A stretch of DNA of 64,000 bases from Sporolactobacillus shoreae (lineage in GTDB: Bacteria; Bacillota; Bacilli; Bacillales; Sporolactobacillaceae). The stretch lies in assembly GCF_004684935.1 (NCBI RefSeq), contig NZ_SRJD01000003.1, positions 62,001 through 126,000 of the forward strand, written 5' to 3'. How positions within the stretch are numbered: the first letter of the stretch is position 1; each line of letters begins with the position of its first letter. The position numbers and the translations under genes are program-made. Below, piece after piece: positions 42,338 to 53,463 of this stretch. The notes under the pieces are model-generated. The model was not told the DNA's origin, did not search any database, and was given only the letters and a program-made list of their open reading frames with translations.

Positions 42338-42367
42338 TTGACGGACAGCCTTTTAAATATGTATAAT
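42338..42367 (+). promoter_or_regulatory. Promoter of the valS T-box leader
   Basis: TTGACG, an 18-base spacer and TATAAT. Confidence 0.8.
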
Positions 42368-42394
42368 TACAATTAAACACATAAAGTTTAAATG

Positions 42395-42668
42395 CTGAGA
42401 CAGGGAGTAGTACACGTCTTTAAGCTGGAAGAAAAGTCCGTCCGATAAAAAATGACGAATTTTTCCGTAAGAGAGGGAAGCTGTTGCGCTGAAAGGCTTC
42501 CCAAGCCGCCGGAGTGGAAGTTACCCTTGAGCAGTCTTTCTGAAAGGATGAACCGAGTAGGAAAGTCCGGAAAACCGTTATCAATGATAAGTGTGTGCAT
42601 GTTTTTTGCGCAAATTAAGGTGGTACCACGGAGCTTTCTTCGTCCTTGTGATGAAGAAAGCTCTTTTT
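42395..42668 (+). promoter_or_regulatory. T-box riboswitch of valS
   Basis: The T-box sequence AAGGTGGTACCACGG is at 42617-42631, directly followed by the terminator GAGCTTTCTTC..GAAGAAAGCTC plus TTTTTG. The long stem-I region upstream holds AGTAGTACACG and the 5' parts of the GNTI layout. A candidate specifier is GTT (Val) at 42520-42522, followed by A; this assignment is tentative. Uncharged tRNA-Val would promote readthrough into valS. Confidence 0.93.
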
Positions 42669-42693
42669 GAGTTCAGCAAAGGAGCGGGAAGCA

Positions 42694-45333
42694 ATGGCAG
42701 AAGAAAAAGAAATGGCAACAAAATACGATCCCGGTCAAACGGAAGAAAAATGGTATAAGACCTGGCGGGAGAAAGGTTATTTCAAAGCGGATTCGGATCC
42801 GGCTAAGAAACCTTATTCAATCGTGATTCCACCGCCGAATGTCACTGGAAAACTGCATCTCGGCCACGCATGGGATACAACCATGCAGGATCTCTTGATC
42901 CGTTTCAAAAGAATGCAGGGATACGATGCTCTGTATCTTCCTGGAATGGATCATGCGGGGATCGCGACACAGGCGAAAGTCGACGCAAAACTGCGCAAGG
43001 AAGGAAAATCGCGCTATGATCTCGGGCGAGAGAAATTTCTCGAAGTCGCCTGGGAGTGGAAAAAAGAATATGCGGACTTTATTAGGAAGCAATGGGCGAA
43101 ACTTGGACTTTCTCTGGATTACTCCAGAGAAAGGTTCACCCTCGATGAAGGCCTTTCCAAGGCTGTTCGCAAGGTGTTTGTTCAGCTTTATGAAAAAGGG
43201 CTGATCTACCGCGGCGCCTATATCATCAACTGGGATCCGGCGGCAAGGACGGCTCTTTCAGATATCGAAGTTATTTACAAAGAAATTCCAGGCAATCTGT
43301 GGCATGTCAACTATCCGCTTTCAGACGGATCGGGCTCTATTCAGATTGCGACCACACGGCCTGAGACAATGCTCGGAGACACGGCGATCGCCGTCCACCC
43401 GGATGATGAACGTTATAAGGATCTGGTCGGGAAAAAAGCCATCCTTCCAATTGTCGGCAGGGAAATCCCGATTATTGCAGACAGCTATGTAGACCGTTCA
43501 TTCGGTACTGGTGCTGTTAAAATCACACCGGCACATGACCCGAATGACTTTGAAGTCGGCAACCGCCACAATCTGCCACGGATCCTGGTGATTGACGAAG
43601 CCGGAAAAATGAATGAAAATGCTGGCAAATATCAGGGATTGGACCGTGACGAATGCCGCAAACAAATTGTCAAAGATCTCGAAGAAAACGGATCACTGGC
43701 CTACGTGGAGGAACACGTTCACGCCGTCGGCCATTCTGAACGGACGGGTGTCGTGGTTGAACCGATTTTATCCACACAGTGGTTTGTAAAAATGAAACCG
43801 CTGGCTGAAGCATCACTGAAGATGCAGAAGACCAATGATAAAGTTAACTTTGTTCCGGAGCGCTTTGAAGGAACCTATAATCACTGGATGGAAAATATCC
43901 GTGACTGGTGTATTTCAAGGCAGCTATGGTGGGGCCATCAGATTCCGGCCTGGTACCATAAAAAAACCGGTGAAATTTATGTTGGTGTGGAAGCGCCTGA
44001 AGATATTGAAAATTGGAAGCAGGACGAGGATGTTCTGGATACATGGTTCAGCTCCGCACTGTGGCCATTCTCGACGATGGGCTGGCCGGATGAAGAGGCT
44101 CCGGATTTCAAACGTTATTTCCCGACAAATGCGCTTGTGACCGGCTATGACATCATTTTTTTCTGGGTTGCACGGATGATGTTCCAGTCAACCCAATTCA
44201 CCGAAAAAAGCCCGTTCCATGATGTTCTGATCCATGGGCTTGTCCGTGATGAGCAAGGCCGTAAAATGAGCAAGTCGCTGGGGAACGGCATTGACCCGAT
44301 GGATGTCATCGCCAAATATGGGGCTGACGCTCTGCGTTATACACTGGCGACAGGTACAACACCCGGCCAGGACCTTACATTCCAGTGGAGCAAGGTTGAA
44401 GCTAACTGGAATTTTGCCAATAAGATATGGAACGCATCCCGTTTCGTCATTATGAATCTTGATGGCTTCACGATTGATGACGTGGATATGACGGGCAAAA
44501 AGTCTGTTGCCGACCGCTGGATTCTGACACGGCTCAACGCGACCATTGAAAAAGTGACCGCGCTGTATGAAAGCTATGATTTCGGCGAAGCCGGACATTA
44601 TCTGTATCAGTTTATCTGGGATGATTTCTGCGACTGGTATATTGAAATGGCCAAACTCCCGCTCTACAGTGAGGATGAAGCGGCAAAGGCGGCCACGAAG
44701 TCTGTCCTGACCTATGTTCTGGACAAAATTCTTAAGCTGCTGCACCCGATCATGCCTTTTATAACTGAAGAGATCTGGCAGCACTTGCCGCATCAGGGAA
44801 AAACGATTATGCGCAGCGACTGGCCGCAGGCTGTTCTCAAATGGAACGATGATCATGCAGCGACTGAAATGGCGATTTTGCAGAATATCATCCGTTCCGT
44901 GCGCAACATCCGTGCGGAGAAAAATGTTGCGCCAAAGAAGCCAATCGATATTCTGATAAAAACGGAATCACAAGAAAATACAGAAATACTGGAACAGAAC
45001 AGATATTATCTTGAAAAGTTCTGTAATCCGGCCTCCCTGCAGATCGGAACAGACATTCAGGCACCCGAAAAGGCTGTCTCTTCTGTCGTTTCCGGTGCGG
45101 ACATCTATCTTCCGCTGGCCGGGCTAATTAATCTGGATGAAGAGATCGGACGGCTTGGCAAAGAACTTGAGAAGATGAACGCAGAAGTTGATCGTGTTCA
45201 GAAAAAGTTAAGCAATCCGCGTTTTGTTGACAAGGCTCCGGAACAGGTTGTCAATGCGGAACGTGAAAAAGAGCAGGATTACCTTCAGAAACGTGACAAA
45301 ATCGAGGCAAGAATTACTGAATTAAAGGCCTGA
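42694..45333 (+). CDS. valS: Valyl-tRNA synthetase
   Basis: Class I aminoacyl-tRNA synthetase of 879 residues charging tRNA-Val with Val and ATP. HIGH block [20 protein letters not shown], editing domain (about 170-370), KMSKS block [18 protein letters not shown], anticodon domain and a C-terminal coiled-coil ([20 protein letters not shown]) are all present. AAAGGAGCGGGAAGC precedes the ATG. Regulated by the T-box upstream. Order valS-folC is conserved. Confidence 0.97.
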   Translation: MAEEKEMATKYDPGQTEEKWYKTWREKGYFKADSDPAKKPYSIVIPPPNVTGKLHLGHAWDTTMQDLLIRFKRMQGYDALYLPGMDHAGIATQAKVDAKLRKEGKSRYDLGREKFLEVAWEWKKEYADFIRKQWAKLGLSLDYSRERFTLDEGLSKAVRKVFVQLYEKGLIYRGAYIINWDPAARTALSDIEVIYKEIPGNLWHVNYPLSDGSGSIQIATTRPETMLGDTAIAVHPDDERYKDLVGKKAILPIVGREIPIIADSYVDRSFGTGAVKITPAHDPNDFEVGNRHNLPRILVIDEAGKMNENAGKYQGLDRDECRKQIVKDLEENGSLAYVEEHVHAVGHSERTGVVVEPILSTQWFVKMKPLAEASLKMQKTNDKVNFVPERFEGTYNHWMENIRDWCISRQLWWGHQIPAWYHKKTGEIYVGVEAPEDIENWKQDEDVLDTWFSSALWPFSTMGWPDEEAPDFKRYFPTNALVTGYDIIFFWVARMMFQSTQFTEKSPFHDVLIHGLVRDEQGRKMSKSLGNGIDPMDVIAKYGADALRYTLATGTTPGQDLTFQWSKVEANWNFANKIWNASRFVIMNLDGFTIDDVDMTGKKSVADRWILTRLNATIEKVTALYESYDFGEAGHYLYQFIWDDFCDWYIEMAKLPLYSEDEAAKAATKSVLTYVLDKILKLLHPIMPFITEEIWQHLPHQGKTIMRSDWPQAVLKWNDDHAATEMAILQNIIRSVRNIRAEKNVAPKKPIDILIKTESQENTEILEQNRYYLEKFCNPASLQIGTDIQAPEKAVSSVVSGADIYLPLAGLINLDEEIGRLGKELEKMNAEVDRVQKKLSNPRFVDKAPEQVVNAEREKEQDYLQKRDKIEARITELKA

Positions 45334-45426
45334 CAGTGGACAATTAGCGTTCGCTGACACACAATGAACGGTGACGGGTTGATCATCCCGCCGCCGTTTA
45401 CTGATTATTGGGGGTTAACACAAAGT

Positions 45427-46764
45427 ATGTTTACAACGATAGAAGAAACACTTGACTGGATTCATGGTTTGATACCGCACGGCATGAAGCCGGGGACACA
45501 AAGAATGGAGTGGATGTTGGCCCGGCTCGGCAATCCTGAACGCCGTATTCGTACTATTCATGTGGGCGGGACGAACGGAAAGGGTTCTACTGTCAGCTAT
45601 CTGCGCAATATTTATCAGGAAACCGGACTGAAGGTCGGTACTTTCATTTCGCCCTATATTACTTCGTTTAACGAAAGGATCATGGTGAATGGGGTTCCGA
45701 TCAGTGATGGCGATCTGGTTAAAGCTGCGAATATCGTCTACCCGCTGACCAAAGCGGTGGAGGTGGAAACAGACTTGGGTGAACCGGCGGAGTTCGAGTC
45801 GGTCACAATGCTCAGCTTTGTTTACTTCAGCCAAATGAATCCCTGTGATCTGGTGATCTATGAAGTTGGGCTTGGCGGCAGGCTGGATTCAACGAATGTG
45901 ATCCATCCTCTTGTCTCAGTCATTACAAATGTGGCAATGGACCATATGAAGCAGTTGGGTAACACAATCACCAGCATCGCCCGTGAAAAGGCCGGCATTA
46001 TTAAAAAGGGTGTCGGAATCATCACTACGGCGGAGCATCCGGACGCGCTGAAAGTAATTAGGGAAAAGGCGGAGGAAAAGGGTTCTAGCCTCTACATACT
46101 GGGCAAGGAATTTCAGGTACGCTCGCTGGGTCATGACGAGGCAGGCGAACACTTTGATTTTGATGGATTTTATCTGCATGAGCGGGATCTCACCCTGCGG
46201 ATGAAGGGGGAGCACCAGCTGAAAAACGCTGCGGCCGCGCTGATGACCGTTGAATATCTGAAGACGTTCTATGGAATGCCAGCTGAAGACAACGAGATAC
46301 GCTCGGGGCTCGAAAAAACGGCCTGGCCCGGTCGGTTTGAACGGATGTCGGAAAACCCGCTGATTATTATCGACGGCGCGCATAATGTGCAGGGAACCGA
46401 AGCACTTGTCCAGACTGTAAACCGTTATTATCCATCACGCAGAATCCGTGTGCTCTACGCAGCGTTGGAAGACAAGCAATATGAAAAAATGGTCCGGATT
46501 ATTGAAACGGTGGCATCGGAGATCACGTTAACCACGTTCTCATATCCGCGGGCGGCAGAGAGCAGACTCCTCTACGACGCGTCACTGAATCAGCACAAAA
46601 CAGAGGACAGCGATTGGAGACACGCGATTCATCGTATGGCCGGGGAAACTGGGAATAAGGACGCTCTCCTAATCTGCGGTTCACTCTATTTCATATCTGC
46701 GGTCCGTCATTATCTGCGGAACGAAGACAGCACATGTAGTTGTAAAATAGTAAGGAATAAGTAA
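45427..46764 (+). CDS. folC: Folylpolyglutamate/dihydrofolate synthase
   Basis: A Mur-ligase-like enzyme of 445 residues adding glutamates to folates with ATP. It starts MFTTIEETLDWIHGLIPHGM; the P-loop HVGGTNGKGST is near residue 50; ISPYITSFNERI and GLGGRLDSTNVI and later KNAAAALMTVE and DGAHNVQGTEAL complete the signature. The ATG at 45427 was preferred because the family start aligns there; an upstream ATG at 45364 lacks homology. It follows valS by 93 bases. Confidence 0.95.
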   Translation: MFTTIEETLDWIHGLIPHGMKPGTQRMEWMLARLGNPERRIRTIHVGGTNGKGSTVSYLRNIYQETGLKVGTFISPYITSFNERIMVNGVPISDGDLVKAANIVYPLTKAVEVETDLGEPAEFESVTMLSFVYFSQMNPCDLVIYEVGLGGRLDSTNVIHPLVSVITNVAMDHMKQLGNTITSIAREKAGIIKKGVGIITTAEHPDALKVIREKAEEKGSSLYILGKEFQVRSLGHDEAGEHFDFDGFYLHERDLTLRMKGEHQLKNAAAALMTVEYLKTFYGMPAEDNEIRSGLEKTAWPGRFERMSENPLIIIDGAHNVQGTEALVQTVNRYYPSRRIRVLYAALEDKQYEKMVRIIETVASEITLTTFSYPRAAESRLLYDASLNQHKTEDSDWRHAIHRMAGETGNKDALLICGSLYFISAVRHYLRNEDSTCSCKIVRNK

Positions 46765-46973
46765 TACTATTTGGAAAATTATAGATGTTAAGTTGTTTCT
46801 GAGCTCATAAAAGCATGCAATAAGTGGAGAAAAAGTTTAATATTAGATGAAGAATTGGAAGTTTCAAAAAAACTTTTAATATTTATTTGCTTTTGCTACA
46901 ATAAACTTAGTAAAAAAGTATGATTTATTTTGAATATTGCATCGCACATCTTGTTGAAAAGGAGGAAGTGCGA

Positions 46974-48668
46974 TTGAGCAAAGCCAAGAAGAGAGCGGTA
47001 TGGTTCGCTTGGGCTGTCATCACGGCAGTGTCTCTGCCGTTGCTTTATCTGGTAGATCCGCCGAGAAATGATAGTTTGTCTTCGATCATTATTGTCAGCA
47101 CTGTATTTTTGATTACCGCCCTTTTCAGCTTCAGGGTTCAGGGCACTGATATTATCGTGCTGCAGGGCATCGGCTTGTCCGCCTTCCTCATTTTCGGCTT
47201 GTTTGTCGAAGCGATAATGACCCAGTTCGGCATCCTTGTCTATCTGATGTCTCAGCGTCTCAGCAAAAACGATCTGTACCGTATTCCGGTTAATTCAATC
47301 ATGTTTTTCGGAGTCTCGGTTTCCGCCGCGGGGGCTTATTATGGGCTCGGGGGACAGACGGAAAACATCGCGCATGTGTTGCTGTCATTCAATCTTATTC
47401 CGGTAATCGGCTTTTACGTTGCCGCTTATCTGGCAAATGAAATCATTATCTATTCCTATCGGAAGTGGCTGCTTCGGGTTCAGGAAAATAATAAATGGTT
47501 CGACAAAGATATGATTTGGGAAGCTTTTGTCACTTTACTGATGATGCCGCTCGGGATCTCCTTTTATCTTATGTATTCGTCCATGGGTCTTGCCGGCATG
47601 TTCATTATTGCGATCCCGATGGTCGCCCTTTCCATTATTATCCGCCTGATTAATATAAGTCAGGACTTGGTTCGTTTTCTTCAGAGTGTCAATCATCTCG
47701 GGCAAAAACTGACTGAGGAATTGTCGGTTGATCATGTTATGGATCTGCTGTTCAGTAAAATTCCCGGAATGCTTTCCGCAGATTATATCTATATCATCAG
47801 CTATCGTTTTCCGGAGAAGCCGAAAATACTGCGCTTGTTCAGAAAACAAGAATCTGAAAATTTTGTCCCTTTCCAGCAAGAAGCGGATGTGAGCCTCGAT
47901 GTCTATAGACAGGGGAAGGCGCTGATAGGTACCAGAAATCAGGACATGTACCCGTTTTTGTACGCTCTTTCAGACGGGCATGCCAAATCCTTTTTGTCCG
48001 TCCCGATGATGTACCACGGACAAGTCATTGGGGTTCTGACCGTTGCGTCACATCTCTCGAAAGCCTATACGAAAACGGCACGTATCGGCGTGGAAATTAT
48101 TGGTGATTTCCTGGCCATAGCGCTTGAGAATGCGAGAACATTTGAAATTCGAAAAAAGGAAAGTGAACAGGATCCTCTGACAGATCTGTTTAATTACAGG
48201 TATCTGATGAATGTGCTCGATCGCATGTATAACGATCTGACACTGAGTACTTTTTCGGTGATTATGATGGATATTGACGATTTTAAGACGATCAATGACA
48301 CCCATGGACATCAGAATGGCAATGCGGTATTGATCGGGGTGGCTAATCGTCTGCGCAGTACAGTCGGGGAGAAGGGCATCATTGCCCGCTATGGCGGAGA
48401 GGAATTTACTGTGGTCCTGCCGGGGATCGACCGGAATATTTGCTTTGCGATGGCAGAATCGATCCGCCAGGCCGTAGCGACCGATCCTTTTATGATCTAT
48501 ATTGAAGATGAACATCGGTACAGACAGATCCATGTCACGATCAGTATAGGTATTTCAACCGCAAGGGCGGACGCTTCGGGTCCGGCAGAGTTGATAAATA
48601 ATGCGGATCATGCGATGTATGTTGGCGCTAAACGGAAAGGTAAAAATAGGGTTGCCCGTTATGTGTAA
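46974..48668 (+). CDS. Membrane diguanylate cyclase with GAF and GGDEF domains
   Basis: A 564-residue protein: six or so N-terminal membrane segments (about 8-225), a linker and GAF-like domain (about 235-385: IPGMLSADYIYIISYRFPEK and FLSVPMMYHGQVIGVLTVAS), and a C-terminal GGDEF domain (about 400-560) with the active-site motif RYGGEEF and MMDIDDFKTINDTHGH. This should make cyclic di-GMP from two GTP. The TTG start follows AAAGGAGGAAGTGCGA. It replaces comC between folC and spoIIB. It is the likely local partner in signalling to the c-di-GMP riboswitch at 22 kb, though not genetically linked. Confidence 0.92.
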   Translation: MSKAKKRAVWFAWAVITAVSLPLLYLVDPPRNDSLSSIIIVSTVFLITALFSFRVQGTDIIVLQGIGLSAFLIFGLFVEAIMTQFGILVYLMSQRLSKNDLYRIPVNSIMFFGVSVSAAGAYYGLGGQTENIAHVLLSFNLIPVIGFYVAAYLANEIIIYSYRKWLLRVQENNKWFDKDMIWEAFVTLLMMPLGISFYLMYSSMGLAGMFIIAIPMVALSIIIRLINISQDLVRFLQSVNHLGQKLTEELSVDHVMDLLFSKIPGMLSADYIYIISYRFPEKPKILRLFRKQESENFVPFQQEADVSLDVYRQGKALIGTRNQDMYPFLYALSDGHAKSFLSVPMMYHGQVIGVLTVASHLSKAYTKTARIGVEIIGDFLAIALENARTFEIRKKESEQDPLTDLFNYRYLMNVLDRMYNDLTLSTFSVIMMDIDDFKTINDTHGHQNGNAVLIGVANRLRSTVGEKGIIARYGGEEFTVVLPGIDRNICFAMAESIRQAVATDPFMIYIEDEHRYRQIHVTISIGISTARADASGPAELINNADHAMYVGAKRKGKNRVARYV

Positions 48669-48705
48669 AAGAATGGGTATTAAAATAAATAGCGAAAAAA
48701 AATTG

Positions 48706-48736
48706 GGACAAGACGACATGAGTCTTGTCCTTTTTT
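48706..48736 (+). terminator. Terminator of the GGDEF gene
   Basis: GGACAAGAC-GACATGA-GTCTTGTCC followed by TTTTTT. Confidence 0.93.
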
Positions 48737-48793
48737 GTTTGGTTTATGTTACCCTGTCCGAAGTAGTCCTGCCTTTATTAAGGAGGGAATCGT

Positions 48794-49822
48794 GTGGACG
48801 GGAACAGGAAGCAAAAACCGGATGTGGTCATTCGGTTCAATGGTGAGAGACACAGTCTGGAAGAGTGGACGAAAAAGGAGACAGCTGCTGAAAAGGAGAA
48901 GCTGCTGGAATGGGATCATGCCTTTTCAGGGCAGATGGATCTTCAAGCGAAGCCTGGCGGGCAAAACTCGAATAGCCTTTCTGAACACTTGTCCTATCCT
49001 AAAGAAATTAAATCCGGGCGCATTAAGGGCAAATTAGATTCATTACCTGTTCGGTTATTGAGGACGATTAGGATATACTGGCTTCCCGGTGCCGCGGCAA
49101 TTGTTATCGGATTAGTGATCGGATTAACGATGCTGACTGTTTTTTCCGGGAAAGAGGAAACGGGCAGCACTGTATGGGGAAAAAAATCCGGGACAATTTC
49201 ATCCGGATCAAACACAGTTAAGATACAAAGCGGCAGCCTTGATCTGTCCGTTTATCTTGTTCAGGCCGGCGTTTTTTCGACAAGGGCGAGAGCGGATCAG
49301 GTTTCACAGGGACTGAGAAAAGAAGGTTTTGCTGCGGTGACAGCGGGAAATAACCCGACTGCCGTACTGATTGGCGCGGCTTCTTCTAAAAATGGTGCGG
49401 CGCAATTGGAGAGCTTTTATAAAAGCAGGGACATATCGGTCTATCAGAAATATCTTCAGATCCGTCCGCAGAGCACGCAGATATTAAAAAATAACACACT
49501 GGCTGCTGCGACACTGAAAGTTAAAACTTTTATCAGTACTCTTCTCACGGCTTCAGGTGAAAGTGACAGCGGGCAGAAAACCATATCGACTGCGACTGCT
49601 CACCGATTGGAAAACATACTTGTCGATTGGAAGGGAGCAGATAATAATATGTCAGGAAACATTGACAAGCAATTAAACGGAAGTCTGGAGGCGGCTGCGG
49701 ACCATGCCCTTGTTCAGGTACAAGCATTGCAGCACAAGGGAACCGTTGAAAATTACTACAGTTTGCAGCAATCGTTGCTAGAAATAATCGCTCTTTACCA
49801 GAGTTTACTTCTTGGACAGTGA
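48794..49822 (+). CDS. spoIIB: SpoIIB-like SPOR-domain engulfment protein
   Basis: A 342-residue bitopic membrane protein: cytosolic N-terminus (about 1-95), one membrane helix (IYWLPGAAAIVIGLVIGLTM) and an extracytoplasmic SPOR domain (SLDLSVYLVQAGVFSTRARA through SFYKSRDI). SPOR domains bind denuded peptidoglycan; SpoIIB tethers SpoIIDMP at the septum during engulfment. The GTG start follows AAGGAGGGAATCGT. Position before radC matches B. subtilis, with maf missing. Confidence 0.82.
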   Translation: MDGNRKQKPDVVIRFNGERHSLEEWTKKETAAEKEKLLEWDHAFSGQMDLQAKPGGQNSNSLSEHLSYPKEIKSGRIKGKLDSLPVRLLRTIRIYWLPGAAAIVIGLVIGLTMLTVFSGKEETGSTVWGKKSGTISSGSNTVKIQSGSLDLSVYLVQAGVFSTRARADQVSQGLRKEGFAAVTAGNNPTAVLIGAASSKNGAAQLESFYKSRDISVYQKYLQIRPQSTQILKNNTLAAATLKVKTFISTLLTASGESDSGQKTISTATAHRLENILVDWKGADNNMSGNIDKQLNGSLEAAADHALVQVQALQHKGTVENYYSLQQSLLEIIALYQSLLLGQ

Positions 49823-50015
49823 AGACTTCAAAAATAATTGATATGATTTCATTATTTATTGTCATAAATGTGCTGATCCTGTCGAAAATAATGAACGACG
49901 GTTCTTGAATGACCGATTTTTTGACTTTTCCCTTCTGCATGGAAATCCTGAAAAAGTTATGTTATTAAAAACAGGATCGGCTTATTGCCGGCTGCAGATC
50001 AGGGGGAAATCTAAA
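49823..50015. other. Spacer between spoIIB and radC
   Basis: About 190 bases with no recognised gene. In B. subtilis maf lies here; no remnant of it was seen. Confidence 0.5.
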
Positions 50016-50702
50016 TTGGTAAAGCATGTCATGATGAAAGATGTTCCGGATGCCGACCGTCCGCGTGAACGCTTGATATTGGATGGCGCAGGTGCACTGT
50101 CTCTTCAGGAACTGTTCGCGATCATACTTCGCTCAGGTTCAAAAAATGAATCTGTGCTTCAATTGTCCGGAAGGCTGATCAGTCACTTTAAAGGGCTCGA
50201 TCTTCTCAGAGAGGCAAGCGTTGAAGAACTTGAAGAGATAAAGGGTATTGGCAGAGCCAAGGCTGTGCAGCTGTTGGCCAGTTTTGAAGTAGGAAAACGA
50301 ATGATCCGTTATCAGCGTGATTCGCAATATACAGTCGGATCTCCCGAGGATGGGGCAAATTATGTTATGGAGGAAATGCGTTCGCTTCAACAGGAGCATT
50401 TCGTGGTGTTATTTCTTAACACAAAGAACCAGGTGCTTCATAAATCAACTATCTTTATCGGAAGCCTGAATTCTTCTATTGTCCATCCGAGGGAAGTCTT
50501 CAAAGAGGCGGTTCGGCGTTCGGCAGCGGCAATGATTTGTTTCCATAATCATCCATCCGGTGATCCGACACCGAGCCGAGAGGATATTGATGTAACTAAG
50601 AGGCTTGTCGCATGCGGAAAAATGCTTGGCGTCGATATTCTCGACCATATTGTAATCGGCGATAGAAAATTTACCAGCTTGAAACAGAAGGGCATGATGT
50701 AG
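50016..50702 (+). CDS. radC: RadC-family JAB-domain protein
   Basis: A 228-residue MPN/JAB-fold protein. It has a helix-hairpin-helix N-terminal half (DAGALSLQELFAIILRSGSK-like region, KGIGRAKAVQLLASFEVGKR) and the metal-binding C-terminal motif HNHPSGDPTPSREDID. The TTG at 50016 has AGGGGG at a nine-base spacing and gives a family-like start MVKHVMMKDVPDADRPRERL. A DNA repair role is unproven for the family. It precedes mreB as in B. subtilis. Confidence 0.94.
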   Translation: MVKHVMMKDVPDADRPRERLILDGAGALSLQELFAIILRSGSKNESVLQLSGRLISHFKGLDLLREASVEELEEIKGIGRAKAVQLLASFEVGKRMIRYQRDSQYTVGSPEDGANYVMEEMRSLQQEHFVVLFLNTKNQVLHKSTIFIGSLNSSIVHPREVFKEAVRRSAAAMICFHNHPSGDPTPSREDIDVTKRLVACGKMLGVDILDHIVIGDRKFTSLKQKGMM

Positions 50703-50842
50703 AACTAAAGCTCGGACCGGAATGGAATTTTAAAATCCGGAAAATGATTTTTGTATACTTGATGACCAGCTACTATAATTTTAATGCTAAGTACGATATA
50801 ATAAAACTTATGAGTTCTGTAATTTGAAGGGAGATTACATAG

Positions 50843-51886
50843 ATGTTTGGCGGATTTTCAAGAGACATGGGGATTGATTTGGGCACGGCGAACACGCTGG
50901 TGTATGTGAAGGGAAAAGGTGTCGTCGTCCGAGAACCGTCTGTTGTCGCTCTGCATACGGATACAGGGCTGATTGAAGCGGTCGGCACCCCAGCTAAAAA
51001 TATGATCGGAAGAACGCCTGGAAACATTGTTGCTGTGCGCCCGATGAAGGATGGTGTGATCGCCGACTTCGACACGACAGCAACAATGATGAAATATTTT
51101 ATTAATGAAGCTCAGAAACAGCGCTCCATTTTTTCACGCAAGCCAAATGTGATGGTCTGTGTGCCATCAGGAATTACAGCGGTCGAAAAAAGGGCCGTTG
51201 AAGACGCGACGAAGCAAGCCGGAGCACGGGAGGCATATACCATTGAGGAACCTTTTGCTGCTGCGGTCGGCGCTGACCTTCCTGTCTGGGAACCTACAGG
51301 AAGCATGGTTGTTGATATCGGCGGCGGAACGACAGAAGTCGCGATTATTTCTCTCGGCGGTATTGTGACCAGCCAGTCCATCCGGGTCGCCGGGGATGAC
51401 ATGGATGAAGCTATTGTTCAGTTTATCAAGAAAAATTACAATCTGATGATCGGAGAAAGGACCGCAGAAACACTGAAAATAGAAATCGGTTCAGCTGGTG
51501 GTTCCGAATCCGTTGAAAGTACGAAAATGGATATCCGTGGACGTGATCTTCTGACCGGGCTTCCAAAAACCATTGAAGTGACCGGCAAAGAAGTAGCTTC
51601 CGCTCTGAAAGACACAGTGGGGCAGATCGTGGAAGCAGTCAAGGTTACATTGGAACAGACTCCTCCAGAATTGGCAGCGGATATTATGGATCGCGGTATT
51701 GTGCTGACAGGCGGTGGAGCGCTCCTGAATAATCTAGACCATTTGCTGAGCGATGAGACCAAAATGCCGGTCATTGTTGCCGAGAATCCTCTGGATTGCG
51801 TCGCTATAGGTACCGGACGGTCTCTGGATAACATCCATCTTTTTCGCTCAAAATCAAGACTAGGCGCTTCATCGAACCGAAAATAA
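50843..51886 (+). CDS. mreB: Rod shape-determining protein MreB
   Basis: An actin homologue of 347 residues that organises lateral wall synthesis. The phosphate-1 loop [20 protein letters not shown], connect motifs [10 protein letters not shown] and phosphate-2 [20 protein letters not shown], and the adenosine motif [17 protein letters not shown] are intact. GAAGGGAG precedes the ATG. First gene of mreBCD. Confidence 0.97.
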   Translation: MFGGFSRDMGIDLGTANTLVYVKGKGVVVREPSVVALHTDTGLIEAVGTPAKNMIGRTPGNIVAVRPMKDGVIADFDTTATMMKYFINEAQKQRSIFSRKPNVMVCVPSGITAVEKRAVEDATKQAGAREAYTIEEPFAAAVGADLPVWEPTGSMVVDIGGGTTEVAIISLGGIVTSQSIRVAGDDMDEAIVQFIKKNYNLMIGERTAETLKIEIGSAGGSESVESTKMDIRGRDLLTGLPKTIEVTGKEVASALKDTVGQIVEAVKVTLEQTPPELAADIMDRGIVLTGGGALLNNLDHLLSDETKMPVIVAENPLDCVAIGTGRSLDNIHLFRSKSRLGASSNRK

Positions 51887-51935
51887 CAGTTGTCTGAAAT
51901 TAAATCATTTTGTGACTGATTAAGCAGGTGTTTCT

Positions 51936-52793
51936 ATGCCTTCATTTTTTTCAAATAAAAAACTTATTTTGCTGCTCACGAGTCTGATCGTACTGATTGC
52001 CCTGATCAGTTACTCGCTGCGGCAGGGAAACCGCTCTTCATGGCCGGAACAGTTTGCCCAGGATTCGGTGGGACTGTTCCAATATGTGCTCAATGTGCCC
52101 GCTCAATATGCAGCGGGTTTCTTTCAGAATGTAAGCGACATAAAAAATGCTTATGAAGAGAATAAAAAACTTAAAGCAAATCTGGAAAACTATGCGAGAG
52201 TTGAGCAACAGAACAGAGATTTGTCTGCTCGATACAATCAAATGCGACGTTTGCTGAACATTGAAAAGGATCCCAATCTCCTTTCCTATAAGAAATATGC
52301 GGCTGAAGTGATAAGCAGAGCGCCTGATCAGTGGAATCAACTGATGACCGTTGACAAAGGGAGTGTCAACGGAATCAAAACAGGTATGCCTGTCGTTACT
52401 GCTGATGGACTGGTTGGAACTATTTCCCAGGTTGGGAATTTCTCAAGTAAAGTTTCACTGATTTCAAATCAACAGAATGTGAATCAAATTTCAGCCATCA
52501 TACAAAATACCAGAACCTATGGAATGATCGAAGGATATGATCCTAATAGAGGCACTTTGCTGTTCCAGAAGATACCGATTAAGGCCAATCTGAAAAAGGG
52601 ACAGATAGTGACGACTTCGGGGCTGAGCGGGATGTATCCACCAGGCCTGATGATCGGAACAATAACGTCTGTCTCAACAGATCCTTACGGACTGACTCAG
52701 GCTGCTGAGGTAAAGCCGTCGGCCAACCTCAACGACATCATCTATGTGATGATCATTGACAAAAGTGCTGCAGCGACTGGTACGGGGGGGTAA
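51936..52793 (+). CDS. mreC: Rod shape-determining protein MreC
   Basis: A 285-residue bitopic protein: membrane helix at about 9-27 (LILLLTSLIVLIALISYSLR), a coiled coil (about 75-115: YEENKKLKANLENYARVEQQ) and a beta-rich C-terminal MreC domain (DKGSVNGIKTGMPVVTADGL, then SGLSGMYPPGLMIGTI). It links MreB with the penicillin-binding proteins. Immediately followed by mreD. Confidence 0.95.
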   Translation: MPSFFSNKKLILLLTSLIVLIALISYSLRQGNRSSWPEQFAQDSVGLFQYVLNVPAQYAAGFFQNVSDIKNAYEENKKLKANLENYARVEQQNRDLSARYNQMRRLLNIEKDPNLLSYKKYAAEVISRAPDQWNQLMTVDKGSVNGIKTGMPVVTADGLVGTISQVGNFSSKVSLISNQQNVNQISAIIQNTRTYGMIEGYDPNRGTLLFQKIPIKANLKKGQIVTTSGLSGMYPPGLMIGTITSVSTDPYGLTQAAEVKPSANLNDIIYVMIIDKSAAATGTGG

Positions 52794-52797
52794 AGAG

Positions 52798-53313
52798 ATG
52801 AAGCAGTTTAAACTTTTTATCTTTCTGTTTTTCACTTTTATGGCTGAAGGTACAATTATGATGCATTTTATTCCTTACGAAAATTGGGGACATATCCAGA
52901 TTGTTCCTGATTTTTTGTTTGTTCTTCTGCTTATGGTGGCGTTCTTTGCCGATGAGGGCTGGGGCATGAGATATGCGATTGTTTTTGGCTTGCTGACAGA
53001 TTTAGTCTATACTTCTATTATTGGTGTGTACGCATTCAGCATGGGTCTCGCTGTTTATGTAACCTATTCATTATCCAAATGGGTGAACATGAATATTGTG
53101 ATGACGGCAGTACTGTCGGCTTTCGGTGTGTTTTTTCTTCAGACTGAGGTCTATCTGATCTACCTTATGATTCGACTGACAGATCAGCCCATGAACATAT
53201 TTTTTCAGTGGCGTATCCCCGCAACCATCGGCCTGAATATTGTTTTTACACTGGTTGTCTATTTCCCATTCAAGCGTTTTCTTTCGGGAATGAAAAAAAC
53301 TGAGCTCGATTAA
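52798..53313 (+). CDS. mreD: Rod shape-determining protein MreD
   Basis: A 171-residue membrane protein with about five segments. FTFMAEGTIMMHFI and PDFLFVLLLMVAFFADEGWG, then GLLTDLVYTSIIGVYAFSMG, match MreD. It begins four bases after mreC. A GGGGGG run precedes the ATG and may serve as the ribosome site. Confidence 0.92.
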   Translation: MKQFKLFIFLFFTFMAEGTIMMHFIPYENWGHIQIVPDFLFVLLLMVAFFADEGWGMRYAIVFGLLTDLVYTSIIGVYAFSMGLAVYVTYSLSKWVNMNIVMTAVLSAFGVFFLQTEVYLIYLMIRLTDQPMNIFFQWRIPATIGLNIVFTLVVYFPFKRFLSGMKKTELD

Positions 53314-53463
53314 AAATCCGAGATTGGCTCTGCCACTGAAAAATAAATTCAGAGAAGAAATCTATAAAAATACTTATTTGATTTTCATAGTTTACTGATT
53401 ACTGTGGGAAGGATTTTTGACTGTCTTTATTGAATATCAATCATAATGAGGTGAATGATTCCC

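Noticed and set aside
45364-45426. An upstream ATG that would extend folC by 21 residues
   Set aside because: The family start aligns at 45427 and the extension shows no conservation pattern.
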